Shown here: piece after piece, positions 1 to 8,272 of the stretch
How positions within the stretch are numbered: the first letter of the stretch is position 1
Layout: the number at the start of each line of letters is the position of its first letter
Source: Sphingobacteriales bacterium
GTDB taxonomy: Bacteria; Bacteroidota; Bacteroidia; Chitinophagales; Chitinophagaceae
Direction: 5' to 3'
DNA: 64,000 nucleotides
Assembly: GCA_004144185.1 (NCBI GenBank)
Contig: SEFP01000001.1
Coordinates: 186,001 to 250,000, forward strand
Position numbers and translations under genes: made by a program
Notes under the pieces: generated by a model
Told to the model about the DNA's origin: nothing
The model's input: the letters and a program-made list of their open reading frames with translations, nothing else
Databases searched by the model: none

Positions 1-45
1 AAATAAATAATGGAATGCTTCAGTGTTGATTAAGAACTGAAACGA

Positions 46-507
46 TTAAAATACGACCTGAACGGTAGCTGTTTTGACGTCGGCAAGTGGAATCGCCACT
101 TCGTGAGGCGGCAGTTTCTTGGTGCCTTTTACCTCCAGGGTCAGCGTATCGTCGGCGAAGGCGCGGAGCAATCCGGTTACGATCGTTCCGTCTGTTTTCT
201 CGACCTCCAATAGGCGATCAATGTTTTTGAGGTACTGCCGGTGGGTCGTCAGCGGCTCACCGATTCCCGGCGAAGACACTTCGAGGGAGAAGTCTCCTTC
301 CGGAAACATAGCTGCTTCTTCGATGGCTGCACGCAGTTTCCGGTTGACCCGGATGCTTTTTTCGACCGTAAGGCCGCTGTCGGCATCGATAAACACCTTG
401 ATATTGGCGGTAGGCTTTACCTGGATGCTGGTCACAAAAAGATCGGTATCGTCCATCAGTGGCTCCAGCAGACTGTGGACTTTAGCGATAATTGCTTCGT
501 TGGTCAT
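46..507 (-). CDS. rimP: Ribosome maturation factor RimP
   Basis: This 153-residue protein is a cytoplasmic factor needed for maturation of the 30S ribosomal subunit. Its length is normal for the family, and it shows the RimP signature EVSSPGIGEPL followed by an arginine-tyrosine segment near residues 76-93. A C-terminal SH3-like part ends in alternating hydrophobic residues. In most bacteria rimP is followed by nusA and infB in one operon. Here the next gene on this strand would lie beyond the left edge, and infB sits 37 kb away, so the classic trio is not intact. The start is the ATG at 507. Recognition is from sequence memory and is confident. Confidence 0.93.
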   Translation of the reverse strand: MTNEAIIAKVHSLLEPLMDDTDLFVTSIQVKPTANIKVFIDADSGLTVEKSIRVNRKLRAAIEEAAMFPEGDFSLEVSSPGIGEPLTTHRQYLKNIDRLLEVEKTDGTIVTGLLRAFADDTLTLEVKGTKKLPPHEVAIPLADVKTATVQVVF

Positions 508-652
508 AGTTGGGGCAAAAAAGAAGGGAAACGCCTGGCGTTCCCCTTTCTGAAATCAATCTGTAAAATCGGTTGCGAATATACACTTTTTTCCCAGAAC
601 TCTTTGAGGCGGTGTCGGAACCGATTTAACAACGCAACCCAAACAGACCGCC

Positions 653-660
653 TACTTTTG
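653..660 (+). promoter_or_regulatory. Bacteroidota -7 promoter element
   Basis: TACTTTTG matches the Bacteroidota -7 consensus TAnnTTTG exactly and ends 8 bases before the ATG of the DUF4834 gene. The transcript would therefore start at or next to the start codon (inference). Confidence 0.5.
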
Positions 661-668
661 TAGGTACC

Positions 669-887
669 ATGAAATTTATTCTGTATTTCATTTTCTTCTT
701 TTTCCTCATTCGCTTTGTGATGCGGGTGGTAATTCCTATGATCAGGGGTGTACGCCAGGTGCAGGGTCGGATGCGGCAGATGCAGGATCAGATGAACCGG
801 ATGCAAAACCAGCAACAGCCATCTCAGGCGCCGTCGCAGCCGGAGCCCAAGAAGGGTGATTACATCGATTACGAAGAAGTACGATAG
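669..887 (+). CDS. DUF4834 family small membrane protein
   Basis: This 72-residue protein starts with one hydrophobic segment rich in phenylalanine (residues 2-24), which should anchor it in the inner membrane. A glutamine- and methionine-rich helix follows (about 32-55), then a polar tail ending in DYIDYEEVR. That layout, with a membrane anchor, Q-rich middle and acidic tyrosine tail, is typical of the Bacteroidota DUF4834 proteins, whose function is unknown. It is transcribed away from rimP. An overlapping ORF on the other strand was discarded because it is low-complexity. Confidence 0.75.
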   Translation: MKFILYFIFFFFLIRFVMRVVIPMIRGVRQVQGRMRQMQDQMNRMQNQQQPSQAPSQPEPKKGDYIDYEEVR

Positions 888-953
888 CGTTTTCAGACAG
901 CAGAGCTGACTGGTCAAAGGTTCGGTTTTCTGTGCGCCTACACGTTCAACAAC

Positions 954-1598
954 CTAGGATGTACTCATCGGTCGGAAGATCGTTTCGATGGTTTGCGGCG
1001 CCACCAGGTGAATGGTTTGCAGGCCCAGTTGATTAGCCGTTTCGATATGCTGGGGACTGTCGTCGATAAACAAAATCTCTTCCGGTTTCAGGTTGTTTTC
1101 GTCGATGATTTTCCGGAAGATTTCAGCATTGGGTTTGCGCATCCCGACCCGGTGACTGTAATACACCTTATCAAATAAAACGGCCAGCGTAGGTAGGCCG
1201 GTTTGAGCCTTTAAAAGGGCATTGAATGCTTCTTCATGAACTTCATTGGTATTGGAAAGCAACATCAGATTGTAGCGGTTACGGAGTTGTTGCAGCAGTT
1301 GGAGCCGGTGGATCGGAAAATTGAGCAGCATGGCATTCCAGGCCTCAATGATCTGCGCATCTGTAATGGCATGGCCACTGGCTGCCCGCATTCCGGAAAG
1401 CCAGTCGACTCTGGAGAGCGCGCCGGTTTCCCAGTCATCAAAAAAAGCATTCTGACGCAGTTGCGAGAACTGGGTTTCGAACTCTGGAATGCCCAGGTTC
1501 CGGAAGGCCGCCTCGGTAGCACCATAGTCGATGTTGAGGATCACACCGCCGAGGTCGAACAGCAGGGTTTGAATCTGGGAAGGATTGGGGACAGGCAT
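954..1598 (-). CDS. HAD-family phosphatase (YihX-like, subfamily IA)
   Basis: This 214-residue cytoplasmic hydrolase carries the HAD motifs in order. Motif I is FDLGGVIL near residue 15, where the second Asp of the usual DxD is glycine, as in YihX-type sugar-phosphate phosphatases. Motif II is the SNTN near residue 116, the lysine sits in GMRKPN, and motif III is FIDDS near residue 178. The cap region (about 20-95) is helical and small. The substrate cannot be read from sequence; a glucose-1-phosphate or nucleotide phosphatase is possible. It lies between the DUF4834 gene and the tRNA that hosts the island, pointing away from the tRNA. Confidence 0.85.
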   Translation of the reverse strand: MPVPNPSQIQTLLFDLGGVILNIDYGATEAAFRNLGIPEFETQFSQLRQNAFFDDWETGALSRVDWLSGMRAASGHAITDAQIIEAWNAMLLNFPIHRLQLLQQLRNRYNLMLLSNTNEVHEEAFNALLKAQTGLPTLAVLFDKVYYSHRVGMRKPNAEIFRKIIDENNLKPEEILFIDDSPQHIETANQLGLQTIHLVAPQTIETIFRPMSTS

Positions 1599-1617
1599 TT
1601 TTCCGGAATAATGCGTG

Positions 1618-1625
1618 CAAAAGTA
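1618..1625 (-). promoter_or_regulatory. Bacteroidota -7 promoter element for HAD gene
   Basis: Read on the minus strand the bases are TACTTTTG followed by C, an exact TAnnTTTG, 19 bases before the HAD start codon. A copy of the TTCCGGAA palindrome lies between it and the ATG at 1601-1608. Confidence 0.5.
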
Positions 1626-1671
1626 GGCGTTCCTTATCTTCGCGCTCCGTCTGCGTCCTATACGCAGGCCC

Positions 1672-1745
1672 GGGCCCTTAGCTCAGTTGGTTAGAGCAGC
1701 TGACTCATAATCAGTTGGTCGCTGGTTCAAGCCCGGCAGGGCCCA
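1672..1745 (+). tRNA. tRNA with CAT anticodon, probably tRNA-Ile2
   Basis: A full cloverleaf can be drawn. The acceptor stem GGGCCCT pairs with AGGGCCC, the D arm is GCTC/GAGC, and the anticodon loop is CTCATAA with anticodon CAT. The T arm is GCTGG/CCGGC around TTCAAGC, and the discriminator is A. CCA is not fully encoded (ACC is followed by C). The body resembles E. coli ileX more than elongator tRNA-Met, so I favour the minor isoleucine tRNA whose C34 is changed to lysidine by TilS. Elongator Met cannot be excluded. The gene is the attachment site of the island that follows. Confidence 0.85.
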
Positions 1746-2161
1746 CCCCGTTGAAAGCCGCTCCAGGAGCGGCTTTCAACATTTTAAGCACCAACTAATT
1801 ATCTTGCGCGTTGTAGAAAGTCATCTTACAATGGCTGCAACAATGCAGAAGAAACGTAATAAGGCTAGGATATCACTGCCCAATGGAGCAAGCTGTACCG
1901 AGCCTCATGTCAATCCGGATAGCTTGGAAAACTGCACGTGCCTCTCTGAAGACAGACTGGTATGTGAAGCTGAACTTTTACGATATTACCGGTAATATGA
2001 GACCTATCATCCGTAAGAATATGCATAGCTACACCAGTTTGATCGAACGGCAGATAGCTACCGAATCAGTAATCGATATTCTTACAACCGATTTACTGAA
2101 TGGGTGGAATCCAATTACCCACAAAGACCCTCCGCCTGTAGTCATAGAACTATCTACAGAG
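1703..2161 (+). repeat. Direct repeat copy A (tRNA 3' end, hairpin, integrase 5' part)
   Basis: This segment recurs at 11,845-12,302, about 10.14 kb away, nearly base for base through the tRNA 3' half and hairpin and at roughly 85-90% identity by eye in the integrase part. It begins in the anticodon arm, a usual crossover zone for tyrosine integrases, so the tRNA part of this copy is the left attachment site (attL). Confidence 0.85.
1750..1780 (+). terminator. Hairpin behind the tRNA
   Basis: A perfect 15-bp stem (GTTGAAAGCCGCTCC and its complement) around one base is followed by ATTTT. It should terminate the tRNA transcript. It is carried along in the second copy at 11,891-11,921, so it belongs to the integrating element. 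Confidence 0.7.
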
Positions 2162-3109
2162 CCGGAACCCGTCAAACAGGTGGCAACCGGACCAGAGCCT
2201 ACAATGGCACGCGCGCTGGCATATGCTATCATTAAACGGTATAAGTATCGCAAACGACGTGTCGCTGAAAATGGGGCCAAACGTGACAAGGTACTTGCAG
2301 ATGTCTGCGGATACGTGCGTCGGTTTCTGGAGGTAGCGAAACGGCTTGGGAAACACTCCAAACCGATCGCGACCGTGCGCCGGCGCGATGTGCTGGAGAT
2401 CATGGAACAGCTGGCAGAAGAACGTGAATGGAAATATGCTAGCTGGAACAACTGTATGGCCTACCTGTCTGCATTATGGACCACGCTCATCAAGTATGAG
2501 GTGACGGAGATAAATCCCACGACCGGTATCGATGACTGGACGTCAGAGCCCAAAAGCCGGAAAATGCTGACAGAGGCACAACGTGGCCAGATAAAGGACC
2601 ACCTTGCCAAAGTAGCGCCGGCATTTCTGCGCGCTGGAATGATCTTCTTTGCTTCAGGTGGTCGGGAAGAAGAAATGTGCCGGATTCAAGGGAAGGATGT
2701 AAAGCTGGAGAATCAGGAGTTTACTGCCGAGATCCGGGAAGGAAAAGCTGGCTGGCGTCGGGTAACGAAAGCGATCACCGATGCTGCGCTTCCCTACTGG
2801 TAGGAAGCCATGATCGGCTGCGGGCCGGAAGAGTACGTGTTCTCAGATGGCTGGAAGCCTGGACCCAGCCAGAATGGTGGGGAGAAGTTTAGTCGGTGGT
2901 GGAAGCGGCACGTAAAAGACGGCCTCGGAATTGATGCAGACCCTTACGATCTAAAACGGCTACATACTACCGAAATGGCCTCTCAAAATGAGCAGATAGC
3001 AGCAGATTTCAATAGCCACGCGAATACGCGCATGAATGAGAAACACTACGACCAGATGAGCGAAAAGCGGAAGCTGGAGACTCAGAAGCGCCAGAACCTG
3101 AAATTCTAA
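1907..3109 (+). pseudogene. Tyrosine recombinase (integrase) with an in-frame amber codon
   Basis: The reading frame runs from the ATG at 1907 (MSIRIAWKT) to the TAA at 3107, with one TAG at 2801-2803 in the same frame. Without it the product would be about 400 residues, normal for Bacteroidota element integrases. A phage-integrase SAM-like core-binding domain occupies about residues 90-190. The catalytic part has the first arginine in SGGREEE, a lysine in REGKAGW, then beyond the stop the KRLH box, the SHANTRM region and the tyrosine in EKHYD. The stop falls between these, so a truncated product would lack the nucleophile. The amber probably replaced a glutamine codon. It sits directly behind its tRNA target. 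Either the gene is dead or the codon is read through. Confidence 0.85.
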
Positions 3110-3248
3110 TTTTCCGGAAGTAATTCCTAACTTGTTGTATGTATATCAGCACCAGCATGATCGCAAGTGGTGCATAACAGTAAATCACGCTTCCTGATTG
3201 GGAAGCGGGATTTACGTTCTAAAAGCAGAGGGATTGAGGTTTCTTGGC

Positions 3249-4790
3249 TTAATGCTGCACCACCAACTTTTGATTGACCGTTCTGCCATCTACAGTATTG
3301 AGGTGAAGCATATATAAGCCATTGGCAAGTGTTTCTGTAGAAATAGTAATACTCCCTCCAGAGACAGACGTTTGGTAGATTTCTTTGCCGCTCAGGTCTG
3401 TTATCTGCACTTTACCAATGGCTTTGTCACACTGGATGTATACTTGATCAGTAGCTGGATTCGGATAGATCAGGACGCCTTTGGCCAGATCGACATTGGA
3501 TACAGCAACCGGATTTCCCTCCAGCTTTACCACCCAATAATCGTATGACCCTCTATTACCTGTTATATCTCCATCATTAGAAGTCGTTTGACCAGCGACG
3601 ACATAGCCCCCATCACTCGTTTGCTGAATGGAAGTAGCAACATCATAACTTGTTCCGCCCATTGCTTTCTGCCATTGAATAGCACCCATATTGTCTAGCT
3701 TCACCAACCAATAATCGTATCCCCCGTGGTTGCCGGTTATGTCTCCGTTGATAGAATTGGTCTGTCCGGCCACGATATAGCCACCATCAGCCGTTTGCTG
3801 AATGGATTTAGCATAATTACTTCCTGGTCCACCCAGACACTTTTGCCACTGGATGGCACCCAGACTCGTCAGTTTTACCACCCAATAATCAACGAAACCG
3901 TGGTTGCCGCTCACATCTCCATTATTGGATTGAGCATATCCGGTAACGACATAGCCTCCATCAGTCGTTTGCTGAATGGTAGCGGCAGCTTCTCCTGCTG
4001 TTCCACCCATTGTTTTCTGCCATTGAATGATGCCCGTACTGGTTAGTTTCACAACCCAGTAATCCACAAGACCGTGATTCCCAGTTACATCCCCGCTGAT
4101 AGAACTGGATTGACCAGCAACGATGTAGCCCCCATCACTTGTTTGTTGAACAGATGCAGCTTGATCATCTTGAGGGCCACCTAATGATTTTTGCCATTGA
4201 ATGGTACCTGCATGATCTAATTTGACGACCCAATAGTCGTTACTACCCTGATTGCCGGTAACATCTCCATCATTGGAATTGGAGCTACCAGCCACAATAT
4301 AACCGCTATCGGCGGTTTGCTGAATAGAAGCAGTTAAGTCATTTCTTGTTCCACCCAAGGTTTTTTTCCATTGAACGATGCCGGTGCTGGCCAGTTTTAC
4401 GATCCAAGAGTCGTACCCTCCATGATTACCGCTCACATCTCCGTCATTGGAGCGAGAATTTCCGGCAACGATATAGCCGCCATCGGTAGTTTGCTGAACG
4501 GAGTTCGCATAATCTTCTCGTATCCCGCCTAAAGACTTTTGCCACTGAATGCTGCCAGTGCTACCCAGCTTTACGATCCAATAATCCACAAGCCCATGAT
4601 TACCGGTTACATCTCCACTGGTAGATTCTGATATACCGGCAACGATGTAGCCGCCGTCCGTTGTTTGCTGAATGGAGTAAGCTTGATCAGCGCCAGTTCC
4701 GCCTAGTGATTTCTGCCATTGAATGGCAGGGACCTGCCCAAAAGCAGTGGTAACAATTAAAAAGGAAAGTAGAGAGAAGAGTTTCTTCAT
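3249..4790 (-). CDS. T9SS cargo protein with seven WQK-LGG repeats
   Basis: This 513-residue secreted protein has a signal peptide ending FG-QV near residue 19. Seven tandem repeats of about 58 residues follow, each with the pattern IQWQK-LGG, then SIQQT-DGGYIVAG, then GDV-GNHG-DYW-VKL. Repeated blades of this kind are likely to fold as a beta-propeller (inference). The last 75 residues are a type A T9SS sorting domain: IYPNPATDQVYI, then a ...GLYMLHL... and a KLVVQH end. It should be exported by T9SS and held on the cell surface. It lies in the island, transcribed towards the integrase, with its own promoter upstream. Function is unknown, with adhesion or carbohydrate contact as guesses. Confidence 0.85.
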   Translation of the reverse strand: MKKLFSLLSFLIVTTAFGQVPAIQWQKSLGGTGADQAYSIQQTTDGGYIVAGISESTSGDVTGNHGLVDYWIVKLGSTGSIQWQKSLGGIREDYANSVQQTTDGGYIVAGNSRSNDGDVSGNHGGYDSWIVKLASTGIVQWKKTLGGTRNDLTASIQQTADSGYIVAGSSNSNDGDVTGNQGSNDYWVVKLDHAGTIQWQKSLGGPQDDQAASVQQTSDGGYIVAGQSSSISGDVTGNHGLVDYWVVKLTSTGIIQWQKTMGGTAGEAAATIQQTTDGGYVVTGYAQSNNGDVSGNHGFVDYWVVKLTSLGAIQWQKCLGGPGSNYAKSIQQTADGGYIVAGQTNSINGDITGNHGGYDYWLVKLDNMGAIQWQKAMGGTSYDVATSIQQTSDGGYVVAGQTTSNDGDITGNRGSYDYWVVKLEGNPVAVSNVDLAKGVLIYPNPATDQVYIQCDKAIGKVQITDLSGKEIYQTSVSGGSITISTETLANGLYMLHLNTVDGRTVNQKLVVQH

Positions 4791-5192
4791 TATCAGTAGG
4801 AATGATTTACGAATGGCGAAAATAAGTCTATACTGTTTGATTCAAAGCGTATACAATAGCGTTTGATTCAAAGAACAAACGAATAGTTGCGAATCGGAAC
4901 CCCCTACCAGTACACTAGTAGGATGTGGCAGTCAGCACCTCCAGTATTCTCCTACAATGAAAGATTCTGCTTGAACATCAACTAATAAATATTTAGGTTC
5001 CACGAACTAGCTTTTATTGAATCGTTAGTAAATTTTTAAGAAAATATTTACTTTTCGTTATAATTTTCTTTAACTTAGTGAGTGAAAGATTCTATGTTTT
5101 ATGAAAAAGGGCCCTTTTTGAAACCATTGAGTCTTACGGAAATGCCGAAAACCGTATTTTAAACAGAGTAGGCATCGCTAAACATTTAGATT
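4791..5192. promoter_or_regulatory. Divergent intergenic region with paired palindromes
   Basis: These 402 AT-rich bases separate two divergent surface-protein genes. Two copies of GTTTGATTCAAAG lie 26 bases apart (4,835-4,847 and 4,861-4,873), each containing the palindrome TTTGATTCAAA. On the minus strand, TTTG within the first copy and TATTTTCG at 4,817-4,824 are 18 bases apart and resemble a -33/-7 pair for the gene ending at 3,249. A 16-base palindrome (AAAAAGGGCCCTTTTT, 5,104-5,119) looks like a small terminator or leader hairpin. No gene is evident. Confidence 0.45.
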
Positions 5193-6425
5193 GTGAAAAA
5201 ACTTATCACACTTCTTACGCTTCTATCAGCTAGCACGATCGCTTCTGCTGATATTTGGACTGTAACCCGAGGTAGTTGTTTTTTACAGAAACGATATAAC
5301 GCTTACGCTCGCGTTTCCGCTGTTAGCTATACCACCTACTCCACAGGCTATAATGCTTGGGGACAATGGATAGGTACGAGTCCAAGAGCAGGTTCTTATG
5401 AGCAATGCGGAAGTCACGATGGTGGCTGCACCAGACCTCGAACAGCAGAGTGCCAAAGATCCGGAAACATATCTGATATCACTTATAGTGGTCCCTATGC
5501 AATTATCTCTGGCTCCAATCCTTTCTCGGGACATGCTCGTATTACGTTGGATGTAGGTGGTGGTCAGGTCAACCAAATCAGAACCAATAGCGGCCGAGGG
5601 ATTGCTGGACGATTGGATAGTTGCGAATTGGATTCTACTATTGCTGCCTCACTCGTTTCGAATGGCTGGAGTCGAGGAAATACAAGTGGGATTGTAGATG
5701 TGACCGATGCCGGGAATTTGGATATATCAGGTATTTCAGGGACATTGTCAATATCAACAAATACGGACCACTATTCATTGATCAAGATCATCATTATTAA
5801 AGAGCGTGATGATCTTGATAAGAATGAGGCTGAAGAAGCGGAAACGCGCCTTGCCAATGGAGATTTTACGGATATTGTCTATATGGCTGAACTTCGGCTG
5901 GATAAGGAAGGGGTTCATAAAAGCGGCGCTTTTAACCTCATGACTAACAGACAGGTATCCGTTGCACAGAACAGTGATTCCGTTTGGGTGACTCTGAATA
6001 ACTTCAGGGCTAACCTCACTCTTAATTCCCCATTGGAACCTAATGAGCACCTCAGTGCGGTGTTCCTGAGTGATGGTGGTTTTGATGTTTCCTCAGCAGT
6101 AGTACAAACTCCTCAGGCGCGGCTTTCAGCCAGCGCAGCCGCTGCAGTAGTAAGCCAGGCTACTAATTACGACCCTGAGATTCTTCCTAATCCAGTAGGC
6201 CAAGGTGCAGTGTCAATTCGTGCTTTTGCAGAAACAGAAAATGAAGCGATCACTGTCGAAGCATCAGGCGTGACCGGACGTACCTATAGTCTTTACAAAG
6301 GGCTGTTGAACAAAGGAGCTAATGAATTAAAAAACATTGAAGTAAGTCATTTGCCACCGGGCATCTACTTTACCAGAATCAATGTTGGTAACCGAGTCTT
6401 TACCAAGAAGATCATTAAGCAATAA
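5193..6425 (+). CDS. T9SS cargo protein with a cysteine-bearing N-terminal domain
   Basis: The protein has 410 residues. Residues 1-19 form a signal peptide (ends ASADIW). Residues 20-165 form a tyrosine- and serine-rich domain with five cysteines (GSCFL, EQCGS, GGCTR, AECQR, DSCEL) that I do not recognise. Residues about 165-320 are beta-rich. The C-terminal 75 residues look like a type A sorting domain (ILPNPVGQGAVSI, then LPPGIYFTRI, ending KKIIKQ). It is predicted to reach the surface through T9SS. It lies on the island, in the AT-rich stretch with no TTCCGGAA motif, which fits foreign origin. Its stop is followed at once by a strong terminator. Confidence 0.75.
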   Translation: MKKLITLLTLLSASTIASADIWTVTRGSCFLQKRYNAYARVSAVSYTTYSTGYNAWGQWIGTSPRAGSYEQCGSHDGGCTRPRTAECQRSGNISDITYSGPYAIISGSNPFSGHARITLDVGGGQVNQIRTNSGRGIAGRLDSCELDSTIAASLVSNGWSRGNTSGIVDVTDAGNLDISGISGTLSISTNTDHYSLIKIIIIKERDDLDKNEAEEAETRLANGDFTDIVYMAELRLDKEGVHKSGAFNLMTNRQVSVAQNSDSVWVTLNNFRANLTLNSPLEPNEHLSAVFLSDGGFDVSSAVVQTPQARLSASAAAAVVSQATNYDPEILPNPVGQGAVSIRAFAETENEAITVEASGVTGRTYSLYKGLLNKGANELKNIEVSHLPPGIYFTRINVGNRVFTKKIIKQ

Positions 6426-6429
6426 CTTT

Positions 6430-6466
6430 AAAACAGCAGCCGTTCATTGAGCGGCTGCTGTTTTTT
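6430..6466 (+). terminator. Rho-independent terminator
   Basis: A 13-bp stem AAAACAGCAGCCG with its complement around a 9-base loop is followed by a T run. It starts four bases after the upstream stop codon. Confidence 0.9.
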
Positions 6467-6482
6467 ATTTTTATTGATATCT

Positions 6483-7262
6483 ATGAAGAAAACATGCTGT
6501 TCTCTCTTTACTGTTCTGCTCATTCTTCCCCTCATAATTACAAACGTACGCGCGCAGAGCCTTTATCCTAGAATTGATGTACTAGGGAGCTATGTGTTTC
6601 CACAGTACCAAACAGAGGTAATCGCTGGATCGTTCTCATTAGATCACAAGTCAATCCGTCCTTGTATTGAGATTGGCGTCGATAGACCGTTCTCAGATCA
6701 TTTCTTCGTAGGAGCAGGAATCCGATATAATCACTACTCAACTACGATTTTTGCCGATAATGTTACCCCTGACATCATTAATAATAAACATCCTTTTACT
6801 TGGGAAAGAGGCTATACTGCCCTCACAGTTCCAATATCGTTTGGAATACCCATTAGGATAAAAGGCCAGCGTATAGGAGAAGTACGTGTGGGTGCTGCTT
6901 TTGGCATATTAAGTACGGGATATGCGCTCAACAGAGCTTCTTTTGATAATACCACAGCTCCCATTTACCAAGACACGGTTGCACTCAACATCTATATACC
7001 AAGCGATAACAATCCCAGTTTTTTCTTCGCTACTCTTGACTTTGCTGCAACGATCTATCCATTTTCAAAAATTCCTCGGTTAGGAATTACGATTGAGTCT
7101 TCTTTTGAAGTGACCGATAATAACTATATTTCCCATAATGCTTGGATAGAGAATATCAGTAAAAAGCAAACGTTTCCGTATGAAATTCAGAATACCACTC
7201 AATTTAGAACAGTAAGTATAGGATTGAGATACAACTTCAGAAAAAATATGGAAAGTAGGTAA
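6483..7262 (+). CDS. Outer-membrane beta-barrel protein
   Basis: The product has 259 residues. I use the ATG at 6483 (MKKTCCSLFTVLL) because the longer frame would begin with a TTG inside the upstream terminator. A signal peptide ends near VRAQS. The remainder alternates hydrophobic and polar residues with aromatic girdles (GAGIRYNHYS, LGITIESSFEV, SIGLRYNF), as in small outer-membrane barrels of about eight strands. The C-terminus is not phenylalanine but NFRKNMESR, slightly extended past the last strand. The ligand is unknown. It is an island gene, possibly a partner of the surface protein before it. Confidence 0.65.
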   Translation: MKKTCCSLFTVLLILPLIITNVRAQSLYPRIDVLGSYVFPQYQTEVIAGSFSLDHKSIRPCIEIGVDRPFSDHFFVGAGIRYNHYSTTIFADNVTPDIINNKHPFTWERGYTALTVPISFGIPIRIKGQRIGEVRVGAAFGILSTGYALNRASFDNTTAPIYQDTVALNIYIPSDNNPSFFFATLDFAATIYPFSKIPRLGITIESSFEVTDNNYISHNAWIENISKKQTFPYEIQNTTQFRTVSIGLRYNFRKNMESR

Positions 7263-7373
7263 TTCATTTTCTTAGAATCCAGTTTATATAAAGGGCATTC
7301 TTTAACTGTCTTTCTGCTTGCTACTCTTGCTTTGGTATCGTTGAAAAAGTATTTTCACGCCCCATAAGTTTTT

Positions 7374-7928
7374 ATGGGGCCGTATCAATCTCAATCCGTA
7401 ATCTCCTCCGACATCCTGAAAAAAATTATTCTCAGTGCTGTGCTACTGACCGTAGCCTTCACTTCCTGCAAAAAGGAGGACAGTTCAAGCAGTACCACTA
7501 GTCCTGGAACCAGCGGCCCTGGTACTACCACCAGCGGTAGTGTAACACTGAACGGGAAAACCTATGCCTATGGAGGAGCGGGTACTTTTTTCAGAGTCAC
7601 TAGCGATAAGAAACAGTTGACGATTGGTGCCACTAACTTAACGGATGGTAGAACTGAAATGATGCTTTATATGCTTTTCAGGGATAGTCTTGCGGTTGGC
7701 ACTTACCAAATTTATGATGAGGACCGTTCGCTAGAGGCTAACCAAGTAGGGCTTGAAATCAGTCTGCCCATTCAGAAAGCAGCTTATGCAGCAATTGAGA
7801 CTACCAATGGGAGTGCTATTATCACACTCAAAGACGGGAACTATTCGATCGTGATTCCTAATATGCAATTGAATGTATTTGCAGATACCACTACGGTCCC
7901 TTTTTCAATGAACCTAACTCAGAAATAA
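7374..7928 (+). CDS. Putative lipoprotein
   Basis: A lipobox (VAFTSC) sits near residue 32 after a hydrophobic stretch LKKIILSAVLLTVAF. A serine/threonine/glycine linker and a beta-rich domain of about 130 residues follow. The lysines after the cysteine (CKKEDSS) fit Bacteroidota lipoproteins. The ATG used here lies in the stem of a small hairpin (CCCCATA/TATGGGG, about 7,360-7,380) and gives an unusually long n-region, so the true start may be further in, perhaps non-ATG. The fold resembles uncharacterised lipoproteins that often sit beside barrels. No function is assigned. Island gene. Confidence 0.6.
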   Translation: MGPYQSQSVISSDILKKIILSAVLLTVAFTSCKKEDSSSSTTSPGTSGPGTTTSGSVTLNGKTYAYGGAGTFFRVTSDKKQLTIGATNLTDGRTEMMLYMLFRDSLAVGTYQIYDEDRSLEANQVGLEISLPIQKAAYAAIETTNGSAIITLKDGNYSIVIPNMQLNVFADTTTVPFSMNLTQK

Positions 7929-7951
7929 GCTCTTTAGAAAACCGGGGCCAG

Positions 7952-7981
7952 CGGGCGCTTCGATTGCGAGGTGCCCGTTTT
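7952..7981 (+). terminator. Probable terminator
   Basis: CGGGCGC and GTGCCCG form a 7-bp stem with one wobble pair, followed by TTTTGGG. It lies 23 bases after the lipoprotein stop. Confidence 0.55.
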
Positions 7982-8005
7982 GGGTCTATGAAGTAATAAA
8001 GCAAA

Positions 8006-8272
8006 TTGGTTTTGATTCCCGATCGCTTTGAGAATAAGATATTTCTTGCCGGCCCAACACTGAACCGAGATCCGGAACTGGTGTCTTATGAGTTCGCAGC
8101 AGCCAAACAGCGTCTCCAGCTGGAGCATCCGGATGCCCATGTTTTCAATATGGAAATTTTCCTTTCAAAGAATATTAAACACCTGCGTACAACACAGGGT
8201 ATTAGCCAAGCCGATCTGGGCTCCAAACTCAAGCCCACAAAGGCTCACACCACTATTATTGGTACTATATGA
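8006..8272 (+). pseudogene. Fused remnant: DUF4406 N-part plus XRE helix-turn-helix N-part
   Basis: The open frame of 88 codons joins two unrelated pieces. Codons about 10-47 (KIFLAGPTLNRDP, FAAAKQRLQ) resemble the nucleoside-deoxyribosyltransferase-like DUF4406 proteins of phages and mobile elements. Codons about 50-85 (LSKNIKHLRTTQGISQADLG) resemble the first helices of an XRE repressor. That second piece stops where the usual IGTYENG motif should continue: the bases read on as TATATGAAAAT, which is the start codon of the next gene. Deletion probably fused the two remnants and placed the break on the neighbour's ATG. Not likely functional. Confidence 0.55.

Noticed and set aside
1804-1995. 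63-codon ORF between the tRNA and the integrase
   Set aside because: Its frame is closed by TAA and shifted in the second copy at 11,945-12,050, so it is not conserved; the region is non-coding.
5095-5163. 22-codon ORF upstream of the cysteine-bearing cargo gene
   Set aside because: It contains a palindromic hairpin and has no ribosome-binding evidence; too short to support.
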